Source: HXMU1420-13 sp024742815
GTDB lineage: Bacteria > Bacteroidota > Rhodothermia > Balneolales > Balneolaceae
Assembly (NCBI GenBank): GCA_024742815.1
Contig: JANSXX010000001.1
Span: 310,001 to 374,000, forward strand
Reading direction: 5' to 3'
DNA: 64,000 nt
The position numbers were made by a program, and so were the translations under genes. Each line of letters starts with the position of its first letter. The stretch's first letter is position 1. Of this stretch, positions 1 through 7,622 are shown one piece after another. The notes below the pieces were generated by a model. It had not been told where the DNA came from. It ran no database searches and saw only the letters and a program-made list of their open reading frames with translations.

Positions 1-270
1 GGTGTGAGCGGGAACGGTATTGGGGATGCCGGCACCTAAAGCACTTTCGCGGGTAACATTGCTGGTCTTCACTTCCTGAATTACCGTGCCCATAATTACC
101 TGATCTATGGTAGCGGGATCGAGATCATTTCTGGCGAGCAAACCCGAGATAGCCATTCGCCCGAGATCGTATGCCATTAGGTGTTTATAGTTGGTGGATG
201 ATTTTAAAAAAGGAATCCGGACGCCATCCACCAAAACCGGTGTTCCTCCATAATTGCTTGTTGTGCCCAT
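1..270 (-). CDS. Acetyl-CoA C-acyltransferase (thiolase), N-terminal part, cut by window edge
   Basis: Only the first 90 codons are present, reading leftward from an ATG at 270; an in-frame TGA lies two codons upstream and fixes the start. The protein opens with MGTTSNYGGTPVLVDGVRIP and continues with an MAYDLGRMAISGLL stretch and an IDQVIMGTVIQEVKTSN stretch. This is the typical thiolase N-terminus (FadA/FadI type: a VRTPF-like motif, then G.V.Q). The active-site Cys would lie just outside the window. The likely role is the last step of beta-oxidation, releasing acetyl-CoA. The organism also has an acyl-CoA dehydrogenase at 48.6 kb. The family call is firm. The exact paralogue is not, because the rest is missing. 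Confidence 0.8.
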   Translation of the reverse strand, partial: MGTTSNYGGTPVLVDGVRIPFLKSSTNYKHLMAYDLGRMAISGLLARNDLDPATIDQVIMGTVIQEVKTSNVTRESALGAGIPNTVPAHT

Positions 271-294
271 AGTTCAGAATTATTGTGGGCGTAA

Positions 295-309
295 GTTAAC
301 AGTGTTAAC
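295..309. promoter_or_regulatory. Perfect palindrome in the thiolase leader (possible operator)
   Basis: GTTAACAGTGTTAAC is a dyad of two GTTAAC half-sites around a 3-base centre. It sits 24 bases upstream of the thiolase start codon at 270 and about 80 bases upstream of the divergent tRNA. Its position suits a repressor site for the thiolase gene. The regulator is unknown and the call is an inference from symmetry and position. Confidence 0.35.
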
Positions 310-340
310 CAAATAATCAATATGATTGCTATTTTTTCTT

Positions 341-369
341 TTGATGGGTTAGAAATACTCGTATATTTG
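341..369 (+). promoter_or_regulatory. Bacteroidota-type promoter for tRNA-Val
   Basis: TTG at 341-343 and TATATTTG at 362-369 are separated by 18 bases. This fits the Bacteroidota consensus (-33 TTG, -7 TAnnTTTG). The tRNA starts 19 bases after the -7 box, so a short leader is expected. Confidence 0.55.
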
Positions 370-387
370 TCGCCCTTGAAACAATCA

Positions 388-465
<78 letters not shown>

Positions 466-473
466 ATACAAAG

Positions 474-503
474 CCTTTCTGCGAATGCAGGAAGGTTTTT
501 TTT
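474..503 (+). terminator. Rho-independent terminator after tRNA-Val
   Basis: A 9-bp stem (CCTTTCTGC with GCAGGAAGG, one T-G pair) closes a GAAT loop and is followed by eight T. It begins 12 bases after the tRNA. Confidence 0.85.
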
Positions 504-532
504 ATGGCTACAAGTTCTCAGTTACTTTCAGA

Positions 533-570
533 GTCATCCTGATCCGTCAGCTGGCGGAGAAGGATCTGCG
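533..570. repeat. Short imperfect palindrome, REP-like
   Basis: An outer ATCCT/AGGAT pair encloses the near-palindrome CCGTCAGCTGGCGG. Short GTCATCCTGA...AAGGATCT elements of this kind are, to my knowledge, common dispersed intergenic repeats in this phylum. No second copy occurs in the window. The rest of 504-706 shows no gene. Confidence 0.4.
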
Positions 571-706
571 CAACTAACTATTTGGATAGAAGCTTGTTAA
601 GATGGCTCAAAACCTTTTCGGTTTTGGAGTTTGGATAAACGTTGGCACAATTAATGAATTGGACGTACTATGATTCGGGCTAGATTTATCTAATAATTTT
701 CCAATT

Positions 707-1733
707 CTAAAGAAATTCTTTCTCTGCTTTTGATTGTTCAGAATGCCATTTAGACCATTCATTTTTCTCAAATTCAAAGGCTTCTTTATCAATAACTCGT
801 TTTCGAATTAGCTCTATATTTTCAATCTTCCTACTTGAAATAATAATTCTTAAAGCATTATTGGCGATTATATTATTGATTTTTTTTGTTTGAATTTCGT
901 CTAGAATCATTCCCTTTTGTGGTGGTTTTTCTCCAACCTTTGTATACAATAAATGGTAAGGATCCAGCGGGAGTAGAAGTTCAGTTCCTTTATTGCCCCA
1001 GCCCCCAGCAAAATCGTAATCACCATTTTTATAATAATTCAATCTAATTGTTGGACAATCACTTGTAATCCAGTTAAGGCCTTTAAATGGTTTGAGAATA
1101 GTCCAACGATGTTTGAATAGAATTTTTGAAATATCACTATTTAAAAGATATTTGATTGATTCAATCCAAGATTCCCTTCCAATTGAAGTGACTAAATTTA
1201 TTCCGCTGCGCTCATTATCAATATCAACTACCTCGAGTTTTAACGGCACATGTAAGTTGACAGATTTTGACTCAGAATCTTTGATTTCTAATTCTAATTT
1301 TTCAGGATTATGAAGGTATTCTTTAATTGATTGTGCAGCATCATTAATATATTTAGGCATTGATTTCGAGTGCCTTTCTTTGTGTTCATAATATCTTTTT
1401 GGTGTTCTGATATCTTGAGCAAGAAAAAAGGCAATTATATTTTTCCAGTCAGTAGAGGTTAAACGATAGTCATTAATAGCTAATTTTATTGATGGTGCGG
1501 CCTTTGATTCTATTTGGGAATCAAATAAAAATTCAAGCTCATCATTTATGCCATCCTTGGTAATCTTATTGTATAGATGATCATAGCTAGTTAATCTGTT
1601 TGGGCTTACTTCTTTCCAGTAGGGTATTGATTTATGAGAAACAAGAATTCTATAAACCCAAACTTTACCAGAGGTGTTTAACCAGTTTTTCAGATAGAAT
1701 TTTGGGATATAATGATTTTTTTTTTCGTGTCAT
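707..1733 (-). pseudogene. DUF4238 family protein, frame interrupted in an A10 tract
   Basis: The 217-codon frame ending at 707 has no start codon of its own that fits the family. Read upstream of its first ATG (1360), it stays open to about 1715 and gives NHYIPKFYLKNW, the family's N-terminal hallmark. The natural start is the ATG at 1731-1733, which gives MTRK. It is in the other frame because the tract at 1716-1725 (minus strand) holds ten A. Nine A would give an uninterrupted protein of about 341 residues starting MTRKKNHYIPKF. As read, the ATG frame hits a stop soon after. This may be a true frameshift, phase-variable slippage or a sequencing error. DUF4238 proteins have no settled function, though I believe some occur near defence genes. 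Confidence 0.7.
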
Positions 1734-1828
1734 GATTGATTCATGAAATTTTTTACCTCAATGAAGAATGGATAAGCTTGAAATTAATTCAAGTAATTAA
1801 TAATAAATATGGGTTATAAGGAATTATC

Positions 1829-1963
1829 TTTTTTCCCCTCGTCACGAACCACGGGTTCGTGATGCCAATATGGAACCACCGGTTCCACTAATTGTCTAAC
1901 AGCAATCAAAAAATGAACCAGTGGTTCAAGCACACATACCGAACCGGTGGTTCGGTACGAGAA
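1829..1963. repeat. Four-hairpin intergenic repeat, copy 1
   Basis: About 135 bases hold four separate palindromes with the shared core GAACC-nnn-GGTTC. They lie at 1843-1861 (flanks CAC/GTG), 1871-1887 (TG/CA), 1914-1928 (T/A) and 1937-1957 (TACC/GGTA). A second near-identical copy lies at 2814-2949 and a fragment at 3068-3120. The unit begins CTTTTTCCCCTCGTCACG in copy 2 and TTTTTTCCCCTCGTCACG here. It encodes no plausible protein and lies just upstream of the lipoprotein gene at 1989. Confidence 0.85.
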
Positions 1964-1988
1964 GGACGAAGTGAATGAATTACAAACT

Positions 1989-2366
1989 ATGAACAAGCAT
2001 AAAGTTTTATTGATATCCTTAATTGCACTTACTGGTCTCTTACAAAGTTGTGATTTAAACATAGGTGGAGCCAAAGATTTAGAAGAAATCCCTGCGACTG
2101 AAATACTGGAGTTTACTTTTTCTCCAAGCAATGTTGTTTCAGTTGGCGAAACTCTTACGATTACTTGTATTACCAAAGAGCCTACTAATTCAAATTTAAG
2201 ATTCAATTGGACGGTAGGAATTCATGCGTCACAAGCTTCTGAAAAAAACAGTATTACTTTTCGGGTAAAAGAGGCAATTGGAGAAGTAAATGGTTTCATC
2301 AGTATTACCAGCAGTGAGCCATTAACTACTGCAACAGAGGCAAGATTTCAATTTACAATCGAATAA
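1989..2366 (+). CDS. Small Ig-like lipoprotein
   Basis: A 125-residue protein. The start chosen is the ATG at 1989. An earlier in-frame start at 1947 would add residues translated from the repeat and spoil the signal peptide. MNKHKVLLISLIALTGLLQSC is a lipoprotein signal with Cys at position 21. The remainder is rich in alternating beta residues and ends in a PKD/Ig-like pattern (SPSNVVSVGETLTITC, then FNWTV). It resembles the next gene in layout (ILEF...P..V....L...NW versus ILEL...P..I....VEF..TW), so the two are probably tandem paralogues. It is flanked by hairpin repeats. Function is unknown; a surface or periplasmic lipid-anchored protein is inferred. Confidence 0.65.
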   Translation: MNKHKVLLISLIALTGLLQSCDLNIGGAKDLEEIPATEILEFTFSPSNVVSVGETLTITCITKEPTNSNLRFNWTVGIHASQASEKNSITFRVKEAIGEVNGFISITSSEPLTTATEARFQFTIE

Positions 2367-2432
2367 ATAATTCACTCATTTGGCACTACGAAATAAGCTA
2401 TTTTTTTACTGTTCATCTCTTAATAATTAGCT

Positions 2433-2792
2433 TTGAATAACCTCATCCTCATATCGATTACTCTCTTACTAATTGTCACTTCTTGCGATGGAAATATTGA
2501 TGACGACCCGGTCTTCAATACCACGATTTTAGAACTGAGAACTAATCCCGAGACCATAAAAACCAATTCTCAAGTAGAATTTGAGGTAATTATTTCTGAT
2601 AGCTTAAATAAGGATAACTATGAATTTACTTGGGTAATTGCCAACTCAGAAGTTAGAACAACTACTACTGCAAAGACGGTTTGGGATACTCCAAATAATC
2701 CGGGTGAGTATGATTTACTTGTTCATGTTATTGATCAAGACCCATTATCAAGTGATCCTTTTAAAGAATATTTGATAACAATATTCGATTAG
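2433..2792 (+). CDS. Small Ig-like lipoprotein, paralogue of upstream gene
   Basis: A 119-residue protein starting at TTG (2433), the only start that gives a complete lipoprotein signal (MNNLILISITLLLIVTSC, Cys at 18). It is followed by an acidic linker and one Ig/PKD-like domain with TNPETIKTNSQVEFEV and FTWVI. It lies 66 bases after its neighbour in the same direction. The second four-hairpin repeat begins 21 bases after its stop. No catalytic motif is visible. The pair may be a strain-specific cargo, because repeats bracket it on both sides. Confidence 0.6.
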   Translation: MNNLILISITLLLIVTSCDGNIDDDPVFNTTILELRTNPETIKTNSQVEFEVIISDSLNKDNYEFTWVIANSEVRTTTTAKTVWDTPNNPGEYDLLVHVIDQDPLSSDPFKEYLITIFD

Positions 2793-2813
2793 AAATGGAA
2801 TGTACTTAAACTA

Positions 2814-2949
2814 CTTTTTCCCCTCGTCACGAACCACTGGTTCGTGATGCCAATATTGAACCACCGGTTCCACTAATTGTCTAACAGCAATCAAAAAAAT
2901 GAACCAGTGGTTCAGGCGCGCATACCGAACCGGTGGTTCGGTACGAGAA
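2814..2949. repeat. Four-hairpin intergenic repeat, copy 2
   Basis: It is almost identical to 1829-1963 from the CTTTTTCCCC start to GGTACGAGAA. The four GAACC-nnn-GGTTC hairpins are kept in order and spacing. Hairpin 1 has a changed loop base (ACT instead of ACG). Hairpin 2 loses one stem pair (TTGAACC against GGTTCCA). The other two keep their stems. The stretch 2793-3315 has no gene and holds this copy, the repeat at 2985-3060, the fragment at 3068-3120 and a putative promoter at 3255-3289. Confidence 0.85.
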
Positions 2950-2984
2950 TAAGGTATCATTTCCACCTCACCATCATAATTTAG

Positions 2985-3060
2985 AATCACGGATTAGACG
3001 GATTACTGGATTTCGCGGATGTTCATCTGCGTAATCTGTAAATCCCTTAAATCCGCAATT
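2985..3060. repeat. Dispersed GGATT-type intergenic repeat
   Basis: A run of related words (CACGGATTAGACGGATTACT, GGATTTCGCGGAT, ATCTGCGTAATCTG, AAATCC) folds back on itself: CGCGGAT-GTTC-ATCTGCG inside GGATTT/AAATCC. Elements of this wording are, as far as I know, scattered in genomes of this phylum. There is one copy in the window, between the two hairpin-element copies. Confidence 0.4.
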
Positions 3061-3067
3061 CGAATAG

Positions 3068-3120
3068 TTGAACCAGTGGTACAAGCACACATACCGAACC
3101 GGTGGTTCGGCACAAGAAGG
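3068..3120. repeat. Four-hairpin repeat, truncated copy 3
   Basis: It matches only the right half of the 1829-1963 unit (hairpins 3 and 4). Hairpin 3 has decayed (GAACCAGTGGTAC). Hairpin 4 keeps its GAACC-GGT-GGTTC core but has lost part of its outer stem (CGGCAC instead of CGGTAC). Confidence 0.75.
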
Positions 3121-3254
3121 AAATGACCCGAATTCTGTCGTTTTTTAGAAAAAATTAGTCCTCAAAATTAAATCAAATATCGAGATCTGATTATAAAATT
3201 CATCTACATCAAAAATGTAGCTGTATATACAAACGTATATTAATATTTCTTAAG

Positions 3255-3289
3255 TTTGTACTGTTCTTTGTAAAAAAATTATAGATTTG
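3255..3289 (+). promoter_or_regulatory. Putative promoter for the small basic protein
   Basis: TTTG at 3255-3258 and TAGATTTG at 3282-3289 are separated by 23 bases. The -7 box matches TAnnTTTG exactly. The spacing is slightly longer than usual. The downstream GTG start at 3316 is 26 bases away. Confidence 0.4.
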
Positions 3290-3315
3290 GAGCAATAACA
3301 TTAGCGTATAGTATT

Positions 3316-3567
3316 GTGGAAATAAAATTTGTAAAGCGATCTAACATCAAATCCTCTAAAAAGAGATCTTCAAAATTCCGGCCGCTCTTAGAGGCCATCG
3401 AAAAATTAAAGCCAAATGGGCAGGCTATAGAAGTATCGTATTCGAACGAAAAGGGCGTAAATTCAATGCGTACGGCCGTGTATCAATTTTGCCGAGGTAA
3501 AGATTTTACCGTTAAAAGTCGGCGCGATAGTGTAAATAAGAAAATCTATTTTTACAGAGATAAGTAG
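3316..3567 (+). CDS. Small basic protein of unknown function
   Basis: An 83-residue protein starting at GTG. It is rich in Lys/Arg, including an N-terminal SNIKSSKKRSSKFRPLLEAI stretch. It has no signal peptide or membrane segment, so it is probably cytoplasmic. The middle (LKPNGQAIEVSYSNEKGVNSMRTAVYQ, described here as positions 31-57) could form a helix-turn arrangement, and the charge suggests nucleic-acid binding, but I recognise no family. It stands alone between the repeat cluster and egtB, with its own candidate promoter. Confidence 0.55.
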   Translation: MEIKFVKRSNIKSSKKRSSKFRPLLEAIEKLKPNGQAIEVSYSNEKGVNSMRTAVYQFCRGKDFTVKSRRDSVNKKIYFYRDK

Positions 3568-3669
3568 GTTGGTTTTTTCGGGGTAAATATTTCTTAACCC
3601 CATTATTTTTTCTCCTTTGATTTGGTTTCGGTACATTGCTCGGGATATTATTTAACATTCTTACGGACG

Positions 3670-4950
3670 ATGACTTCTATTACCGAAAATGATCTAACAT
3701 TTAGATTAAGCAGAGAGAACCTTCTAAATCAGTTTCAAAGCATTCGAGCGTTTACGCATTACCTGGTAGAGCCCCTCGAAACCGAGGATTTCGTAATTCA
3801 ACCCATGGAGAGCGCGAGTCCGGCAAAATGGCATCTCGCCCATACCAGCTGGTTTTTCGAAACTTTTGTGTTAGGGAAGTTTGATGCATCCTTCGAAAGT
3901 ATGCATCCACAGTATGCGTATTTCTTTAACTCTTACTATCTGCAAACAGGCGTGCCTTTTACCCGGGCTAAGCGTGGGTTATTGTCGCGCCCCACCGTTT
4001 CTGAAGTGTTCGAATATCGGGATTATGTAAACGAACAGGTTCAGAACTTCATCGAAAATTGTGATGAAAATACCTGGACAGAAGCTGCTAAAGTCGTTGA
4101 AATTGGAAATCATCACGAGCAACAACATCAGGAATTAATTCTGACGGATCTGAAATATTTGATGGCTCAAAATCCGTTGCTTCCAACGTACAAAGAACGC
4201 GAGCTTCGAGAAAGCGCACCGACGAACCCACTCACTTGGATTCCGTTTGACGAAGGAATTGTAGGGATTGGCAACTCCGGCGATGAGTTTACCTACGATA
4301 ACGAGCATCCACAACACAAAACATTTGTACAGCAATTTGAGTTGGCCAATCGCTTGATTACCAATGGCGAGTATCTGGAGTTTATGGATGATGGCGGATA
4401 CGAGCGCTCAGAACTTTGGCTGGATGAGGGGTGGTCGACCGTACAACAGGAACAATGGAAAGCACCGTTATACTGGTTTAAGCGCGATGGTGAGTGGATG
4501 AATTTTACTTTATCAGGAACCAGAAAGATTGAAAACGAGGAGCCGGTTACACACGTAAGTTATTTTGAAGCAGACGCTTTTGCCCGATGGAAAGGATGCC
4601 GTTTACCTACCGAGCAGGAATGGGAGCATGCGTGCGGAGATTTAGAGATTAAAGGAAATTTTGTTGATGACGATCATTTTCATCCTACGGCAACACCAAA
4701 TGCACCGAATGCATTAACTCAAATGTATGGAGATGTGTGGGAGTGGACGATGAGCAGTTATTCGCCGTATCCAAATTATAAGCCTTTACCCGGCGCATTG
4801 GGCGAATACAATGGAAAGTTTATGGCCAATCAATACGTGTTGCGCGGCGGTTCTTGTGCAACTTCAAAATCTCATATCAGAAAAACGTATCGCAATTTCT
4901 TCCATGCCAATGCACGGTGGCAATTTAGTGGTATTCGGCTGGCACGATAA
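3670..4950 (+). CDS. egtB: Ergothioneine biosynthesis protein EgtB (sulfoxide synthase)
   Basis: A 426-residue non-haem iron enzyme that joins hercynine to a thiol donor through an O2-dependent C-S bond. The N-terminal DinB-like part carries the iron ligands: HLAHTSWFFETF (early His) and NHHEQQHQELI (the HX3HXE signature). The C-terminal half is an FGE/sulfatase-modifying fold, with RLPTEQEWEHA, MYGDVWEWTMS and VLRGGSCATS. The ATG at 3670 is preferred over a TTG/GTG extension from 3622, since MTSITENDLTFRLSRENLL begins the normal domain. egtD follows 2 bases later. No egtA, egtC or egtE is in the window. OvoA is less likely because there is no fused methyltransferase. Confidence 0.92.
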   Translation: MTSITENDLTFRLSRENLLNQFQSIRAFTHYLVEPLETEDFVIQPMESASPAKWHLAHTSWFFETFVLGKFDASFESMHPQYAYFFNSYYLQTGVPFTRAKRGLLSRPTVSEVFEYRDYVNEQVQNFIENCDENTWTEAAKVVEIGNHHEQQHQELILTDLKYLMAQNPLLPTYKERELRESAPTNPLTWIPFDEGIVGIGNSGDEFTYDNEHPQHKTFVQQFELANRLITNGEYLEFMDDGGYERSELWLDEGWSTVQQEQWKAPLYWFKRDGEWMNFTLSGTRKIENEEPVTHVSYFEADAFARWKGCRLPTEQEWEHACGDLEIKGNFVDDDHFHPTATPNAPNALTQMYGDVWEWTMSSYSPYPNYKPLPGALGEYNGKFMANQYVLRGGSCATSKSHIRKTYRNFFHANARWQFSGIRLAR

Positions 4951-4952
4951 TT

Positions 4953-5894
4953 ATGGAAGATACATTGACGAAAACAAATACCATTACTCAAGAGATTATT
5001 GCGGGGATGAAAAGCATCCCAAAACAGTTGCCCAGCAAATATTTTTACGACGAAAAGGGATCTCAACTGTTCGATGAAATCACCGAGTTGAAGGAATATT
5101 ATCCAACCCGTACCGAGCGTATGATTCTGGAGCATTACCTGGACGAAATGGCGGAAAAACTGGGTGATAATATCGAGCTGATTGAGCCGGGGAGCGGTAG
5201 TAGTGAGAAAACCCGAATCTTACTCGACAAAATGGATTCTATTCGCTGCTATGTGCCTATCGATATTTCGGGCGATTACTTGTTCAAAGTAGCGGATCAA
5301 TTGCAGAAAGAATATCCGAACATCAATATTGAACCTCTTGAAGCCGATTATACACGCCCTTTTGAATTACCCAATACACATCCAAATGCGCGCCGCATTG
5401 TGTTTTTTCCCGGATCCACAATCGGGAATTTCAAACTGAACACCGTTCAGCGTTTCTTTTCTGTGATTGCAGATATCGTAGGCAAACAAGGTGGAGTTTT
5501 GATAGGTGTGGATCTTAAAAAAGACATCAACATTCTGGAAGCCGCATATAACGACTCAAAAGGAATTACCGCTGCGTTCAACAAAAATATGCTGGTGCAT
5601 TTGAATCGTAAAATTGATGCAAACTTTGATCCTGATCTATTCGAGCACAAAGCACTTTGGGTAGAAGAAAAGGGTTGTATCGAAATGCGATTATATGCCA
5701 CAAAATCACATTCTGTCCAGATAAATGGGCATGAGTTTCAGATCGAGAAAGGAGAGTATCTGCACACAGAAAATTCCCATAAATATACCCAAGAAGAGTT
5801 TTCTGGAATCGTTGCCCCTTGGTTCGAAGTAGAGCAGGTTTGGACCGATAAAAACGATTTATTTAGTGTGCAGTATCTCGTGCCTAGAGTTTGA
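4953..5894 (+). CDS. egtD: L-histidine N-alpha-methyltransferase EgtD
   Basis: A 313-residue SAM-dependent enzyme that trimethylates histidine to hercynine, the substrate of EgtB. Features include SKYFYDEKGSQLFDEIT near the N-terminus, the SAM-binding IELIEPGSGSSEKTRILL, FFPGSTIGNF in the middle and the C-terminal EYLHTENSHKYTQEEF. Length and motif order match the family. It is translationally close to egtB (2-base gap), forming a two-gene ergothioneine operon. Its last 36 bases overlap the 3' end of the convergent acyltransferase gene. Confidence 0.95.
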   Translation: MEDTLTKTNTITQEIIAGMKSIPKQLPSKYFYDEKGSQLFDEITELKEYYPTRTERMILEHYLDEMAEKLGDNIELIEPGSGSSEKTRILLDKMDSIRCYVPIDISGDYLFKVADQLQKEYPNINIEPLEADYTRPFELPNTHPNARRIVFFPGSTIGNFKLNTVQRFFSVIADIVGKQGGVLIGVDLKKDINILEAAYNDSKGITAAFNKNMLVHLNRKIDANFDPDLFEHKALWVEEKGCIEMRLYATKSHSVQINGHEFQIEKGEYLHTENSHKYTQEEFSGIVAPWFEVEQVWTDKNDLFSVQYLVPRV

Positions 5895-6644
5895 TTCTTC
5901 GTCTACTCCGGCCCAGTGTAAATACAACGCCCTCACTTCGTGGATGTGTTCATTAATGGTTTCCAAACTCCAATCGGATGTGTCGACGGGCGGGTGAATG
6001 TGCGCAGTGAGTTCTCCGCTTCTAGCCATTATGGAGCCACCAAAACTAAGACGATTGTTACCTTCAAAGTAAATAGGCAAAATCGGATAGTTCAAATCAA
6101 TGGCCATCCGAAAAGCACCTTTTTTAAACGGACCGATAATTCCTTCATGTTTTCGTGAGCCTTCTGGAGCTACCATCACCGAAAGTTGCTGTCGTTTTAA
6201 TCGATCGTAGGTGCTGGTGAGTGTATTTATCGCTTGTTCTCTTTTTTGGCGTTTGATGAATACTTGTCCGGTAAGTCTTCCCACAATAAAAAAGAAAGGG
6301 AAATACTGGAGCTCCCATTTGGCAACAAATCGAATTTTATCCAGTCCAACAGCCATCATGGTTAAAATGTCCAGCGTGGAGGAGTGGTTGATGATAACTA
6401 CAGCCGGACCATCATAAGGTTTTCCATGGTGCTTAACTTTGAATCGAATTCCGATCACCCATAAAACAGGTCGGGCGATTGCAGGGGCAAATGTGCGGAT
6501 CACAAAATCGGTGGCTTTGCCGAAAGAAAGCAAAACGATCACCAAAATGAGGGGAATTGCAATAATAAAGAGTATCACAAATAACAGGATACCCAGAAAA
6601 CTGCGCAGATAATCAATAAATCTCATGGGTTCAGACATCGGCAT
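5859..6644 (-). CDS. 1-acyl-sn-glycerol-3-phosphate acyltransferase (PlsC family)
   Basis: A 261-residue membrane acyltransferase likely to make phosphatidic acid. An N-terminal hydrophobic segment (residues about 10-40, FLGILLFVILFIIAIPLILV) precedes the catalytic NHSSTLD (HX4D). GRLTGQVFIKR and VAPEGSRKHEG (the acyl-acceptor and Arg/Glu motifs) and PILPIYFEG follow. The N-terminus has three candidate Met codons (1, 3 and 7), and the longest is given. Its 3' end overlaps that of egtD by 36 bases on the opposite strand. Confidence 0.88.
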   Translation of the reverse strand: MPMSEPMRFIDYLRSFLGILLFVILFIIAIPLILVIVLLSFGKATDFVIRTFAPAIARPVLWVIGIRFKVKHHGKPYDGPAVVIINHSSTLDILTMMAVGLDKIRFVAKWELQYFPFFFIVGRLTGQVFIKRQKREQAINTLTSTYDRLKRQQLSVMVAPEGSRKHEGIIGPFKKGAFRMAIDLNYPILPIYFEGNNRLSFGGSIMARSGELTAHIHPPVDTSDWSLETINEHIHEVRALYLHWAGVDEESNSRHEILHTK

Positions 6645-6682
6645 AAAGTCGAGCTAAATGAGAAGATTTGCCAACCTAAATT

Positions 6683-7048
6683 TTATCGGTAAGCATCTTG
6701 TAGATGTGTGATTTTGGGAGGCTGTCCTTTCTTCTTTAAAATGCCGATCACGTCGAAGCGCTGCGGAGCATCAAAGCGTTTGGTTTGCTGAGTCCAGTAT
6801 TCTGCGGCATGATAAATGTGCTCCATTTTAGCTTCGTTCACAAACTCGATGGGGTTTCCGAAGCCGGTGCTCGAACGCATCTTCACTTCAATAAAAACTA
6901 CAATTTCACCAATTTGTGCGATGATATCTACTTCGGAATGCCCTGCGTAATAATTGCGCTCCAAAATCCGATACCCTTTTTCGATGAGATAATCACAAGC
7001 CAGATCTTCGGCTTCATCACCATGGGCTCTGTTAGATTTTTTCGCCAC
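6683..7048 (-). CDS. yraN: YraN/UPF0102 family nuclease-like protein
   Basis: A 121-residue protein with the restriction-endonuclease-like core: GDEAEDLACDYLIEKGYRI, NYYAGHSEVDIIA (catalytic-type Asp) and GEIVVFIEVKMR (E-x-K). The C-terminal half contains APQRFDVIGI. The start is GTG at 7048, 17 bases inside the end of the upstream regulator gene, so the two are probably cotranscribed. The biological role of the family is not settled; a link to DNA processing is assumed. Confidence 0.9.
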   Translation of the reverse strand: MAKKSNRAHGDEAEDLACDYLIEKGYRILERNYYAGHSEVDIIAQIGEIVVFIEVKMRSSTGFGNPIEFVNEAKMEHIYHAAEYWTQQTKRFDAPQRFDVIGILKKKGQPPKITHLQDAYR

Positions 7049-7604
7049 CTTTAAAACTGTCTTTCAGTGATTCTTTCACTTCAACTAACTTAATCAACTG
7101 CTTCAAAAAACCGAGATTTTTCTTGTTGATGTAGGGCAGCAGGGCATCGGTAAAACGTTCGAACATTTCGAGGAAATCGTAATAATTTTCGATGCGCTGC
7201 TTAAAATCTTTGCTCTCCTGATCTTCGAGTCCGCCTTGTTCTAAGGTTTTTATACACTCCAATAACTCTGCTCGGATTGGGGCAATTTCCCGTTGTTGCC
7301 GTTCTTTGATGATGGTGGAAACAATTTTCCAGATGTCAGTTTCGGCCGAGTAATAATCTTTTCTATCACGGGGATAGTTTACTTTTTTGATGAGCTCCCA
7401 TTCTAATAACCGATGCAAATTCATGTTCGCATTTCCGCGACTAATATCAAGCTTTGTCATGATTGCATCGGTATCCATCGGGTGCGACTCGGCATACAAC
7501 AAAGCATGAATCTGCGACATCGTTTTGTTGATGCCCCACGAAGAGGCCATGTTTCCCCACAGTTCAACGAACTGATCTACGGCTTGTTGATACGAATTAC
7601 TCAT
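7032..7604 (-). CDS. GbsR/MarR-family transcriptional regulator
   Basis: A 190-residue winged-helix protein. MSQIHALLYAESHPMDTDAI, MTKLDISRGNANMNLHRL and EWELIKKVNYPRDRKDYYSA match the GbsR-type helix-turn-helix and wing. A long helical C-terminus (about 95-190) probably mediates dimerisation. In other bacteria such regulators respond to osmolyte precursors such as choline. The target here is not evident: yraN lies directly downstream and the GH5 gene just upstream, both on the same strand. Confidence 0.85.
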   Translation of the reverse strand: MSNSYQQAVDQFVELWGNMASSWGINKTMSQIHALLYAESHPMDTDAIMTKLDISRGNANMNLHRLLEWELIKKVNYPRDRKDYYSAETDIWKIVSTIIKERQQREIAPIRAELLECIKTLEQGGLEDQESKDFKQRIENYYDFLEMFERFTDALLPYINKKNLGFLKQLIKLVEVKESLKDSFKGGEKI

Positions 7605-7622
7605 GCAGGAATAGTACTAAGT

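Noticed and set aside
607..792. 61-residue minus-strand frame starting MIKKPLNLRKMNGL
   Set aside because: It overlaps the 3' end of the DUF4238 gene in another frame and its residues are a frame-shadow of that gene.
1814..2206. 130-residue reading frame on the minus strand
   Set aside because: It runs through the repeat and antisense to the lipoprotein gene, whose signal peptide and lipobox are convincing. It has no recognisable domain.
1829..3120. CRISPR-like or tRNA-like structure in the hairpin elements
   Set aside because: Copies are about 1 kb apart and not regularly spaced. The four hairpins do not form a cloverleaf.
4811..5135. Frames overlapping the egtB-egtD junction on both strands
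   Set aside because: They are shadows of two strongly recognisable genes and have no start context or domain of their own.
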